The position numbers and the translations under genes were made by a program. Below, one piece after another: positions 1 through 8,693 of a stretch of 64,000 bases of DNA (position 1 is its first letter; each line of letters begins with the position of its first letter). The notes under the pieces were generated by a model, which did not search any database, was not told the DNA's origin, and was given only the letters and a program-made list of their open reading frames with translations. Source of the stretch: Novosphingobium barchaimii LL02 (GTDB lineage Bacteria; Pseudomonadota; Alphaproteobacteria; Sphingomonadales; Sphingomonadaceae); assembly GCF_001046635.1 (NCBI RefSeq), contig NZ_KQ130460.1, positions 62,001-126,000 on the forward strand. Direction: 5' to 3'.

Positions 1-199
1 TGCGAATAGCCTCAATGGCGGCCGTTCAAATGGCTGGCTAATGCCGAATTTTCACGGATCGAGTGGTTGTGGCGTGCCCTATGGTGGCTGAAGTGTTGCA
101 CGTGCGCACCACGATGGTGTTCAACTCGCCAATGGTTGAATCTATTTCGGCCCCCCCCCAACATAGCGTGCTTCATCGTTCCCGTTTGGCGGGCGGTAA

Positions 200-1237
200 G
201 TGAAGTTGCTGCATTACGAGCCCGCTGTCCCGAACTTCGGAGATGACCTCAATGGCACCCTCTGGTCTGCTCTGGCGCCTTCGCTGTTCGAGGGAGAGGG
301 CGTAGTCGATGATCGGGGCGAAGCCTTTGTAGGCATTGGAACCATCGTCGGGATTGATCCCGGTCGGCGACGGTGTCTGCATGTATTCTCCAGCGGTGCG
401 GGCTACACAGCCGCCGATGGATGGGCTGGACTGGATGTGCATTATCACTGCGTGCGCGGACCGGTGACGGCGCAGGTGCTGGGATTGTCGGCGGACAGGG
501 CCTTGACTGACGGAGCGATCCTGGCCCCGTTGGTCGACAGGTTTCGGTTTTCGGCGGCGGTTGAGGGTGCCGGAGCCCGTAACATTACGGCTGGTGGGCG
601 CACCGTCGTCGTACCTCATTATGAGACGATCGCCTTTCCCGGCTGGGACCATGCCGTGCGGATGGCCGGCTTCGATCTCGTTGACCCCAGGGGAGCGCCT
701 GAGGTCGTGATTGCCGCATTGGCAAGTGCACGCTTGGTACTTACCGAATCGCTGCACGGCGCGATTTTGGCCGATGCTTACGGCGTGCCGTGGCGGGGGT
801 TTGCAGTTTCGCGCAATTTCTCGACAGCCAAGTGGGCAGACTGGACCGGGTCGTTGGAACTGAATGTAGAGATCGCGTTGGTGCCTCCGCCCGATCCGAT
901 GCCTTTGCTGCGTTTCGGTAAACGGGGAGAAGCGTTCGGTACCATGCTCCAACTGGAGCCTGAGGCATCTTTTCGCGAATTTCGCAGTCGTATTGCTCCG
1001 CCTGCCCGGATACCTTTCCTGAAAGCGCAAGCCAAACGGGTGCTGGAGGACCTGCCCGCAGCGCGACGGCTGCTTGGGTTCAGTCCCCAGCGCACTGCAA
1101 AAGCACTGGCCGAACTGGCGACGTATGAGCCTTACCTGAGTTTGGCGGGCAGGCGCGATAGCTTGCGTGATGCCATGTTGCAGAGACTGGAGGCGTTGGT
1201 CCGGCTGCACCAGGGGGCGTTGGCGAGGGTGACCTGA
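200..1237 (+). CDS. Polysaccharide pyruvyl transferase family protein (ExoV-like)
   Basis: This 345-residue protein probably adds a pyruvate ketal to a sugar of an exopolysaccharide repeat unit, using phosphoenolpyruvate, on the cytoplasmic side. The N-terminus carries the family signature NFGDDLN (residues 12-18), and a second family block, ESLHGA with His186, follows in the C-terminal half. No signal peptide or membrane helix is visible, as expected. The start is a GTG with only a weak ribosome site, so a slightly different start is possible. It is the first gene of the window and lies upstream of acyltransferase and glycanase genes of the same strand, which fits decoration of a secreted polysaccharide. 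ExoV is the closest functional analogue I can name, but the acceptor sugar cannot be read from the sequence. The 199 bases before it hold no gene I can support. Confidence 0.82.
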   Translation: MKLLHYEPAVPNFGDDLNGTLWSALAPSLFEGEGVVDDRGEAFVGIGTIVGIDPGRRRCLHVFSSGAGYTAADGWAGLDVHYHCVRGPVTAQVLGLSADRALTDGAILAPLVDRFRFSAAVEGAGARNITAGGRTVVVPHYETIAFPGWDHAVRMAGFDLVDPRGAPEVVIAALASARLVLTESLHGAILADAYGVPWRGFAVSRNFSTAKWADWTGSLELNVEIALVPPPDPMPLLRFGKRGEAFGTMLQLEPEASFREFRSRIAPPARIPFLKAQAKRVLEDLPAARRLLGFSPQRTAKALAELATYEPYLSLAGRRDSLRDAMLQRLEALVRLHQGALARVT

Positions 1238-1311
1238 TCTACGGCGGTCCCGGTATCGCCCCAAGACCGCAGTTAACCGATTAAACGCAGTTAGGGGTGT
1301 ATGGGGCCTTT

Positions 1312-1804
1312 ATGCAAAGGCCTCGACATCCCTTCCGACCTACCGCTTCGGTTGCATCACCTCCCGCACGCGTTGGCGCAAAGCCTATTCTGTGGCGAGG
1401 GTGGCTTGCCGGCGCAGCCATCAGCGTCTGCCTGTGGGGTGGGATTGCAATGGTCGTCGCAATCTTGTGACGACACCCGTGCTGGTTCGGACCACGCGCG
1501 ACTGGGCGGATCGGCCGATAGTGTCCTGACCGCCTAATAATCCTGCCTCTCGCTGATCTTGGCGGTGCTGTCTGCGTTGCGCTGTCTTATCCGAATGGAA
1601 GGGTGGTTGCATTTCGTGCCATCAGCCGGCCCGACCGAGATGCGATTATCTGTATTTCGGATGTTCTTTTCGTTGTGAGCGCTGCGCGCCTCCCTAGCTT
1701 GGGGCCGAACACAGCTTTTGGTCGAAGATGCCGACACCTCGCGCCTTGCCGCATATGTGCAAGCGGGGTCGGATAGCCAAGGTGAGCGCGGGGCTACGTC
1801 TTGA
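1312..1804 (+). pseudogene. Possible decayed reading frame between two polysaccharide genes
   Basis: No intact gene of normal size fills 1238-1800. An ATG at 1312 opens a 52-codon frame ending at 1470 whose C-terminal half is one hydrophobic helix (RGWLAGAAISVCLWGGIAMV). Protein-like stretches continue in other phases: VTTPVLVRTTRDWADRPIVS from 1466, a hydrophobic block in the first frame at about 1555-1700, and LVEDADTSRLAAYVQAGSD at about 1718-1774 ending in TGA at 1802-1804. That last stop overlaps the TTG start of the next gene as TTGA, the arrangement of coupled genes. I read this as one frameshifted or decayed ORF, but 1312-1470 could also be a real small membrane protein. The family is not recognised. 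Confidence 0.3.
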
Positions 1805-2907
1805 GCAGAAATCTGTCCGTCTTTCTCGACCTGCTGCGCCTTTTTGCAGCCTTGTTAGTCTTCGTTGCGCACACCGGTGCGGTTTACAGTCTCGATATGC
1901 CTGTTATCGTCGCCCACAGTGCGAAGGAAGGGGTGGCAATCTTCTTCGTGCTTTCTGGCTTTGTCATCGCATTTGTTGCGGAATGCAAAGAGCATGGCTG
2001 GCGGTCCTTCGCTCGTGCGCGTGCGATCCGGATGTATTCGGTAGTCCCTGTCGCCATCGTGGTGCTGGTGGCGTGCCATGCGGTTGGCGTGACTGTGAAC
2101 GCCGCTCTTTACGACGTTGGCGATGTCAGCGATCAGACGCTCCGCAAGACCCTGGGCGGCGCTCTCGTCGGTGAAGCGCCCGGGTGGCAGTCCATCTTCC
2201 GTTACCTGACTTTTACCAACGAATTCTGGTTCGATCGTATCGTTGTATCTACGGGTACGCCGTTCTGGTCGCTTGGGTTCGAGATAGCCTATTATGTTAC
2301 TTTCGCTATCCTGTTCTACGTGCGTGGGGCCCGGCGCTGGCTATTGGCCGCCGTGTGGCTGGTAGCCTGTGGCCCTCGCATCGCAGTGGCATTCGTCTTG
2401 TGGCTGGTAGGAGTCGCTGCGTGGAGAGTTGTGCGGCGGTGTCCGCGGATTAGCGTGTTCGCGGGTTGGACTTTGCTATCAGCGTTAGCGCTTGCCATGC
2501 TTGTATGGCGTAGATGGGGCGGCGCATTGGCAATTCCGTTATTCGAATGGCCCGCCCCTGCACTGCTGTGTGCGAGCATGGCCTATTACCTGGTGCTGGG
2601 GCTGCTGCTGGGGGCGATCATTGTCGTTTTCGCTGCGTGCACATCGGAACGGGCGATCTGGCCGGTCGGAGTGGAACGCTTCGTTCGTTACTGCGCAGGT
2701 GCCAGCTTCACTCTCTACATCGCCCATCTCCCGATTCTGGTGCTGATTGCAGCGATCCGGACTGATGGCCTCGGGACGAACTCGGGCGGGTTACTTGCGG
2801 GCAGCATTACTATCGGTGCGACGTTCATCCTGGCGGAACTGGGGGAGCGACGTAAATATATTTATGGGCGCGTATTCGCGAAAATGCTCAATTATTGGAA
2901 AGGCTAA
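1801..2907 (+). CDS. Membrane O-acyltransferase (acyltransferase 3 / OafA family)
   Basis: A 368-residue multi-pass membrane protein of the acyltransferase-3 family, which moves acetyl, succinyl or similar groups onto polysaccharide sugars. The family hallmark is in the first helix: an arginine followed about ten residues later by a histidine (Arg13 and His24 in LLRLFAALLVFVAH). About ten hydrophobic segments follow, ending in a short basic tail. The start is TTG, overlapping a stop codon of the preceding remnant frame as TTGA, so translation may be coupled or the true start may differ by a few codons. Its position between a pyruvyl transferase and a GH16 glycanase points to non-sugar decoration of the exopolysaccharide, similar to ExoZ or ExoH in succinoglycan loci. 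The acyl group and sugar acceptor are unknown. Confidence 0.85.
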   Translation: MSRNLSVFLDLLRLFAALLVFVAHTGAVYSLDMPVIVAHSAKEGVAIFFVLSGFVIAFVAECKEHGWRSFARARAIRMYSVVPVAIVVLVACHAVGVTVNAALYDVGDVSDQTLRKTLGGALVGEAPGWQSIFRYLTFTNEFWFDRIVVSTGTPFWSLGFEIAYYVTFAILFYVRGARRWLLAAVWLVACGPRIAVAFVLWLVGVAAWRVVRRCPRISVFAGWTLLSALALAMLVWRRWGGALAIPLFEWPAPALLCASMAYYLVLGLLLGAIIVVFAACTSERAIWPVGVERFVRYCAGASFTLYIAHLPILVLIAAIRTDGLGTNSGGLLAGSITIGATFILAELGERRKYIYGRVFAKMLNYWKG

Positions 2908-2972
2908 AGAAGAAATTCATCGATGCAATCGATTAAAGTGCGTTTACCAGAGTCCTTATGTCAGTGTTGTGA

Positions 2973-5696
2973 ATGACAAAGCTATCAATAGCCACGACAC
3001 AGCGGAGCAATAGCGCTTCGATGGCGGGGTTATTGGTTATGACTTTTTCGTATAAAAACACTTTCGGAAAAATACTTAACAGTTCTTCTTCATCTGTTAA
3101 AACATTTCTCGGGACATCTGCTTCTGATGCCATTTGGGGGACGGATAAGGCTGACATCATGCGCGGCTACGGCGGCGGTGACAGCTACTATGGTGGGCAG
3201 GGTGACGACACTTACATAATCTCTTCCGAAAAGGACAAGCTGTTCGAGGCGACAGGAGAGGGCATCGATACCGTGCGCTCTTCGGTCTATCATACCTTGG
3301 GCGCCAATTTCGAAAACTTGATCCTCGAAGGCAATGGCTCCTGGTATGGCGGCGGCAACGACCTCGACAACGTCATCATTGGCAACGAGTATGCGCAGCA
3401 GATCAACGGCGGGGCCGGCAACGACGTACTGGTTGGCGGCGGTGGGGCGGATACCTTTATCATCGTAAAAGGCAACGGCAGCGATGTCATCGTCGACTTC
3501 ACGACCGGCGTCGATAAGATCCAGCTCAGCGGTTACGGTGTCACCAACTTTTCGCAGCTGCAGTCCGCTGCGAAGCAAGTGGGGGCGGATACTGTACTGC
3601 ACTTCACCAACGGCGAAGACCTGATCTTGCGCGGCGTGACGGCTACCAGCCTGGTTGCCAAAGACTTTACTTACGAGATCAACCGCGGTGCGTTGACGCT
3701 CAACTTCGGCGATGATTTCAACGCCCTTAGCCTTTACTCCAAGGGCGGCACCTGGCGTACCGAATATGGCCATGGCGGGCCGGGTACCATCGCTAGCCAC
3801 ACGCTGAAAACCGAGTCCGAGGTTTATATGGATCCCGATTGGGGAGGCACCGGCGCGAAACCGTTGGGTGTGAACCCCTTCTCCATCAACGACGGTGTGC
3901 TGACGATCACAGCTGCCCCGGCGACGGCGGATGTGCTCCCCTTCATCGACGGGCACACGTATACTTCTGGCCTGCTGACGACCAAGTTCACGTTTGCGCA
4001 GCAGTATGGCTATTTCGAGATTCGCGCTGCGCTGCCGGCAGGGCAAGGCTTCTGGCCCGCGTTCTGGCTGCTGCCGGCAGACAGCAGCTGGCCGCCCGAA
4101 CTCGACGTGTTCGAGATGCTCGGCAAGGATCCGAACGTCGTTTACTTGACCACGCATGGCATAGAAAACGGCAAGAACACCATGGATCAGGACCGCGCCG
4201 TGCTCGATACCACGAAGTTCCACACATACGGCGTCGACTGGAACGGTGAACGGGTGATCTACTATATCGACGGTGTGGAAGTGGCGCAGCAGGCTACGCC
4301 GCCGGCCATGAATAAGGAAATGTACATGCTGGTCAACCTTGCGGTAGGCGGGAATGGCAGCTGGGGTGGCGCCGCCGACGCGACGACAGGCACGGGCGAA
4401 ATGAAGGTGGACTATGTGCGTGCCTATCGCACGGCCGACACCGTTTCGGCGACGATCAAAGGTACGCATACCGTCTATTCAGCGAATGGGTCCACCTCGG
4501 CGCCTGTCGTCACAACGCCGGGAACCTCGAACCCTACTATGCCCGTTGATTCGAATGAAAGTGCATCGGGCGGCGTCGCAACCGGCAAGACTTATGTGGG
4601 CACCAGCGGGGACGATACATTCCGTGTCAGCTCGGCGCTCGACAAGATCGTCGAGCAGGTCAATGGCGGTTCAGATTCGGTCGTCTCCAGTGCGAGCTTC
4701 ACGTTGCCGGACAATGTCGAGAACCTGAGCCTTTCCACCGACGCCGCGCTCAACGGCACCGGCAATGAGCTTGCCAACAGAATGATCGGTACCCAGACGG
4801 CGAACGTCCTCAAGGGGCTGGCCGGCAATGACTATCTCGATGGGAACGGGGGTGCGGACACACTTTACGGCGGAATGGGCGACGACACTTACCGGGTCGA
4901 CAGCACTGCGGTGAAGGTCATCGAAGTGGCGAATGAAGGCACCGATACTGCTATCAGCACGGTTACCTACACCCTCACCGCGAATGTCGAAAATCTGCGC
5001 TTGAGCGGCACGGCCAATATCAACGGCACGGGCAATGCCGAAGACAATCGGATTATCGGCAATGCCGGGGTCAACGTCCTGACCGGGCTTGCGGGCAACG
5101 ACTACCTAGACGGTGCCGGCGGTCTCGACACTCTGGTTGGCGGTAAAGGAGATGATATCTACATCGTCGATCAAGCCGGTGTGCGTGCGATCGAGCAAGC
5201 CAACGAGGGCAACGACACGGTCCGCTCATCTGTCAGCTATACGCTGCCCGCCAATGTCGAGATACTACGCCTGTCTGGCAGCGCCGGGCTCAACGGCGCC
5301 GGCAATACGCTCGCCAACAAGATCTATGGTAACGACGGCGACAACAAGCTGTTCGGCTGGGCTGGCAACGACTTGATCGACGGCGGAGCTGGCAACGATG
5401 TACTGAGCGGTGGCGCGGGCGACGATGCGCTTACCGGTGGAGCAGGCGCGGATACATTCGTTTTCGCTGCGGGCTATGGCAAGGATACGGCGACCGACTT
5501 CCAGCACGGCGTCGACAAGCTGGTGCTGGTTGGCGTGAAGACGAGCGCGGTTTCGATCAGCCACACGGCGACATCGACCGTGGTATCGATCGGTACCGAG
5601 AAGATCACCCTCACGGGTGATGCGCAGTTCGCCATGTCCGACATCAGCTTCCTCAGCACGGCGGACTACGGCAACACAATCGGACTGATGGCCTGA
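2973..5696 (+). CDS. RTX-type secreted glycoside hydrolase family 16 glycanase (ExsH-like)
   Basis: A 907-residue modular protein likely exported by a type I system and acting outside the cell on a beta-glucan-like polysaccharide. An RTX-type block (about residues 45-235) precedes a GH16 domain (about 240-487) with the catalytic motif ELDVFE: Glu376, Asp378 and Glu381. A Ser/Thr/Pro-rich linker (about 488-545) leads to more RTX-type modules. These start with GDD(T/I) at residues 546, 636 and 726, an exact 90-residue period (270 bp), and a related copy starts at residue 77. There is no N-terminal signal peptide, as expected for RTX cargo. Type I transporter genes are not in the window. Later ATGs at 3021 and 3039 are possible starts. 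ExsH of Sinorhizobium is the analogue; it trims exopolysaccharide length. Codons near the start are AT-richer than the rest. Confidence 0.88.
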   Translation: MTKLSIATTQRSNSASMAGLLVMTFSYKNTFGKILNSSSSSVKTFLGTSASDAIWGTDKADIMRGYGGGDSYYGGQGDDTYIISSEKDKLFEATGEGIDTVRSSVYHTLGANFENLILEGNGSWYGGGNDLDNVIIGNEYAQQINGGAGNDVLVGGGGADTFIIVKGNGSDVIVDFTTGVDKIQLSGYGVTNFSQLQSAAKQVGADTVLHFTNGEDLILRGVTATSLVAKDFTYEINRGALTLNFGDDFNALSLYSKGGTWRTEYGHGGPGTIASHTLKTESEVYMDPDWGGTGAKPLGVNPFSINDGVLTITAAPATADVLPFIDGHTYTSGLLTTKFTFAQQYGYFEIRAALPAGQGFWPAFWLLPADSSWPPELDVFEMLGKDPNVVYLTTHGIENGKNTMDQDRAVLDTTKFHTYGVDWNGERVIYYIDGVEVAQQATPPAMNKEMYMLVNLAVGGNGSWGGAADATTGTGEMKVDYVRAYRTADTVSATIKGTHTVYSANGSTSAPVVTTPGTSNPTMPVDSNESASGGVATGKTYVGTSGDDTFRVSSALDKIVEQVNGGSDSVVSSASFTLPDNVENLSLSTDAALNGTGNELANRMIGTQTANVLKGLAGNDYLDGNGGADTLYGGMGDDTYRVDSTAVKVIEVANEGTDTAISTVTYTLTANVENLRLSGTANINGTGNAEDNRIIGNAGVNVLTGLAGNDYLDGAGGLDTLVGGKGDDIYIVDQAGVRAIEQANEGNDTVRSSVSYTLPANVEILRLSGSAGLNGAGNTLANKIYGNDGDNKLFGWAGNDLIDGGAGNDVLSGGAGDDALTGGAGADTFVFAAGYGKDTATDFQHGVDKLVLVGVKTSAVSISHTATSTVVSIGTEKITLTGDAQFAMSDISFLSTADYGNTIGLMA

Positions 5697-5761
5697 AACA
5701 TACTCCAGAATGAAACAATCTTCCTGGCGGTGTGGTCGACCGTGCTGCCGGGGCCTTGTAT

Positions 5762-5794
5762 CGAAGCTGCAACGCCATGTGTGTTGCAGCTTCG
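5762..5794. repeat. Perfect 12-bp inverted repeat in the gap between GH16 and polymerase genes
   Basis: CGAAGCTGCAAC (5762-5773) and GTTGCAGCTTCG (5783-5794) are perfectly complementary around a 9-base loop. It lies 65 bases after the GH16 stop. It may act as a weak terminator or an RNA stabiliser, though no clear T-run follows. The rest of 5697-5914 shows nothing I can support. Confidence 0.5.
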
Positions 5795-5914
5795 GGGGCT
5801 TTCAGGGCAGATGCTTTCTAACAGTGAGGCAATTCACGACATTCGGCCGATGGGTCCGAGCGGATTACTGATCTTGGCCGTCGGTTTCGCGATCACCAAC
5901 CCCTCTGCGCCGCG

Positions 5915-7204
5915 ATGGGCTTTATCGCAATGACAACCGCGCTCGCTGTGCCGCAGGCTCCTCGCAGCAGCCTTGTCGCCCTTCTTACCAACCGGAGCTT
6001 GCAGGATGGGGCCTTCGCCGCATTGATGGTGATCGCCCGTATTCCGTCCAGTGTCGGTATGCCAGGAGCCTTCGTTTTCCTGCTCCTGACCGGTATTTAT
6101 GTTGCGATCCGGCTTGAACAGACCTGTGATGCCTTGCGGCGGTGTTGGTTTTTACTGGTGTTTCCGGCGTTTGCACTGTTGTCGGCGGTATGGGCGATCT
6201 ACCCGGAAGTGACCTTACGTTATGCCTTGCAGATGACCCTTACGGCCTTGGCCGGGCTGCTGCTATCGCAAGCCGCTCAGCCAAGAGCGGTGCTGACAGG
6301 ACTGTTCGTTGCCTATGCCGGGTATACCGTCGCTTCCCTAACGGCCGGCAACATCCACCCGGATGGCATGGGAGGCGCCCTTGCTCTCTACGGCCTGGGG
6401 GGGGAAGCCAAGAACTATTTCGCGGACACTGCCGGTACGGCTGTCTTGTTGTCGCTGATAATGCTTGTGACCGGCATTGAGCGGGACTCACCGGTGCTTG
6501 CCGTGTTTAGCGGCGGTATGTCTGCGATCTGCGTTTTGACGACGGTGCGTGCGCATTCTGCCGGGGCAGTGGCATCCCTGGCGCTTGCCGCCGCGCTGTT
6601 GACGGCGTTGCTGGTGCTGCGAACGCGTTCACCGGCCCTCAAGCTGGCCTTTGCCGCCACGGTCGTGGGCACCTTTGCGCTTTGCCTTCTATTCTTCCAG
6701 CCTCTTATGGCGATGGTACAGGAACTGTCTGCCAAGGATTCTGGGCTGACCGGCCGCGGCTACCTCTGGTATCGGGCGGAGTTCATCATCGCCCAAAGGC
6801 CTTGGCTGGGAATGGGCTATTTCGGCTTCTGGCATCCAGCGAATCCTGACGCGATCGGTTTGTGGCGGTATTTCGACGTGCATCAGGAAGGCACCGGCTT
6901 TTCGTTTCATAACAGCTATATACAGACTATGGTGGAGACCGGTTACATCGGCCTCGCCATCATGCTTGGGGGCTGGATCGCTGGCATTATCGCGTTGCTG
7001 CGCCGTTTTGTCCTGACGCCTTCGCTCGCCACCTGTTTCTGGCTGAGCTACATGGCGATGGAACTGAGCAAGTCGCCGGTGGAACCGATCCGCCCGGCTG
7101 CCCTGGTCGCGCCAACCATCATGCTGTTCGCGGCCTTGGGGTTCGGCTGGTTTCCTGTGGGCAAAGCAGGGACCGCGCGAACCCCGCAACCCGGGTCAGG
7201 CTGA
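5915..7204 (+). CDS. O-antigen ligase/polymerase family membrane protein (ExoQ/Wzy-like)
   Basis: A 429-residue integral membrane protein with roughly ten to twelve hydrophobic segments and the large periplasmic loop typical of the O-antigen ligase (Wzy_C) family, including a GRGYLWYRAEFIIAQRP-type block and WLGMGYFGFWHP near residues 280-310. In a Wzx/Wzy-dependent exopolysaccharide locus this is the best candidate for the polymerase that joins lipid-linked repeat units in the periplasm. ExoQ is the succinoglycan counterpart. Two starts are close together, ATG 5915 and ATG 5930, and neither has a strong ribosome site. Its end overlaps the convergent transporter gene by nine bases. Ligase versus polymerase cannot be settled from sequence alone; the locus context favours polymerase. 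Confidence 0.8.
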   Translation: MGFIAMTTALAVPQAPRSSLVALLTNRSLQDGAFAALMVIARIPSSVGMPGAFVFLLLTGIYVAIRLEQTCDALRRCWFLLVFPAFALLSAVWAIYPEVTLRYALQMTLTALAGLLLSQAAQPRAVLTGLFVAYAGYTVASLTAGNIHPDGMGGALALYGLGGEAKNYFADTAGTAVLLSLIMLVTGIERDSPVLAVFSGGMSAICVLTTVRAHSAGAVASLALAAALLTALLVLRTRSPALKLAFAATVVGTFALCLLFFQPLMAMVQELSAKDSGLTGRGYLWYRAEFIIAQRPWLGMGYFGFWHPANPDAIGLWRYFDVHQEGTGFSFHNSYIQTMVETGYIGLAIMLGGWIAGIIALLRRFVLTPSLATCFWLSYMAMELSKSPVEPIRPAALVAPTIMLFAALGFGWFPVGKAGTARTPQPGSG

Positions 7205-8539
7205 ACCTTTGACCAGCCGCCGTTCGTCCTCGCGGTCGATGGCGAGCAGCGACACGCCCTTGCTCTCGGTCATGATGATGGCGGAGATCAGGCTGATCGC
7301 CCCGGCGCCGAGGATGTAGAACGCAATCGGCAGCCAGTCGTCGTATTGCCGCAGCAGAGCGGTGCCGATCAGCGGTGCCCACGACCCGGCGAAGATCGCG
7401 GTGACTTGATAGCCGAGCGAGACACCTGAATAGCGCATACGGGTTGGGAACATCTCGGCCATGATTGCTGGTTGCGCAGCATACATCAGGGCATGTACGA
7501 TCATGCCAAGGAAGATCGCGCCAAGGATAGTCAGCAGACTACCGGTGCCGAACATCGGGAAGGCAACGAAGGGCCAAACCATGGTCAGCGCCGCGCCGAG
7601 AATATAAATCGGCTTGCGTCCGATCCGGTCGGCTGCTGCGCCGAACACCGGGATGACCATCACATGCACGATATGCGCGCAGAACAAAAGCGTCAGGATA
7701 CTGGTGGTGTTGACGCCGATATGCGCCAGGTACGTGATCGAGAACGTGACAACCATGTAGTAGAGGATGTTCTCGCCCACGCGCAGACCCATCGCGGTGA
7801 AGACGCCGCGCGGGTAGCGGCGGAACACTTCAACAAGACCATAACCGCCATCTGCGCGCTCTTCCGCTTCGGCCTTGGCGGCTTCGAAGATCGGCGAATC
7901 AGTCACCTGCGTACGGATGTAATAGCCGATGCCCACGATCACTGCGGAGAGCCAGAAGCCGATCCGCCAGCCCCAGGCAAGAAACTGCGCGTCGGATAAA
8001 GTAGCGGAAAGCACCAATAGCACGATCGTCGCCAGCAGGTTGCCCAAAGGTACGCCAGCTTGCGGGAAACTGCCCCAGAACGCGCGGCTGCGGTTCGGGC
8101 TGTGCTCTGCAACGAGCAGGACGGCACCGCCCCACTCACCGCCCAGCGCAAACCCTTGCACGAATCGCAGCGTCACCAGGAGCACCGGCGCCCAGTAGCC
8201 GATACCGCCGAAGGTCGGCAGGCAGCCCATGAGGAAGGTGGACAGGCCGATCAGCATGAGGCTGAACTGGAGCAGCGATTTGCGCCCAACCTTGTCACCG
8301 ACGTGTCCGAACACGATGCCGCCAAGCGGGCGGGCGATGAAACCCACCGCGTAAGTTGCGAAAGCCGCGATCACGCCATCGAGGTCATTTCCGGTCGCCG
8401 GAAAAAACAGTTTGCCGAAGATCAGGGTGGCGGCGGTCCCGTAGAGGAAGAATTCGTACCACTCTACGATGGTGCCGGCCATTGATGCGCCTACCACCTT
8501 GCGTAGGTAGGGCAGGTCGGCCGTGTGCTCGTGATTCAT
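7196..8539 (-). CDS. MFS transporter, metabolite:H+ symporter (MHS) family
   Basis: A 447-residue, twelve-helix transporter of the inner membrane. The first helix block GTIVEWYEFFLYGTAA and the later GHVGDKVGRKS loop are signatures of the MHS group (ProP, ShiA and KgtP relatives), which import organic acids or betaines with protons. I use the ATG at 8537-8539 because the helix block follows it closely; a longer in-frame extension to 8806 has low-complexity, non-conserved sequence. The gene lies on the opposite strand inside the exopolysaccharide cluster and overlaps the polymerase-like gene tail to tail. Nothing links it functionally to polysaccharide export, which needs other transporters, so its substrate is unknown. 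About 150 bases of unassigned sequence separate its start from the downstream GH16 stop. Confidence 0.85.
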   Translation of the reverse strand: MNHEHTADLPYLRKVVGASMAGTIVEWYEFFLYGTAATLIFGKLFFPATGNDLDGVIAAFATYAVGFIARPLGGIVFGHVGDKVGRKSLLQFSLMLIGLSTFLMGCLPTFGGIGYWAPVLLVTLRFVQGFALGGEWGGAVLLVAEHSPNRSRAFWGSFPQAGVPLGNLLATIVLLVLSATLSDAQFLAWGWRIGFWLSAVIVGIGYYIRTQVTDSPIFEAAKAEAEERADGGYGLVEVFRRYPRGVFTAMGLRVGENILYYMVVTFSITYLAHIGVNTTSILTLLFCAHIVHVMVIPVFGAAADRIGRKPIYILGAALTMVWPFVAFPMFGTGSLLTILGAIFLGMIVHALMYAAQPAIMAEMFPTRMRYSGVSLGYQVTAIFAGSWAPLIGTALLRQYDDWLPIAFYILGAGAISLISAIIMTESKGVSLLAIDREDERRLVKGSA

Positions 8540-8693
8540 TGCTTTCCCATCCGGTTCCCTTGCCGCGCTGCTTCGGCCCCTGTGACGGTTCCGATTTAGC
8601 TGCTGGCGCGTAGGATATGTTGCAGCGCATTCGGGCGGACTCAAGTCGCTAGAATGATAGGATCGCATTCGAACCGGTCCGATGCCGCTTTGC

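Noticed and set aside
173-1264. 363-residue minus-strand frame opposite the pyruvyl transferase
   Set aside because: Arg/Gln-rich composition with no motif; the plus strand has NFGDDLN and other family blocks.
5730-5933. 67-residue plus-strand frame before the polymerase-like gene
   Set aside because: No ribosome site, mixed composition, overlaps a hairpin and the next gene's start; not convincing.
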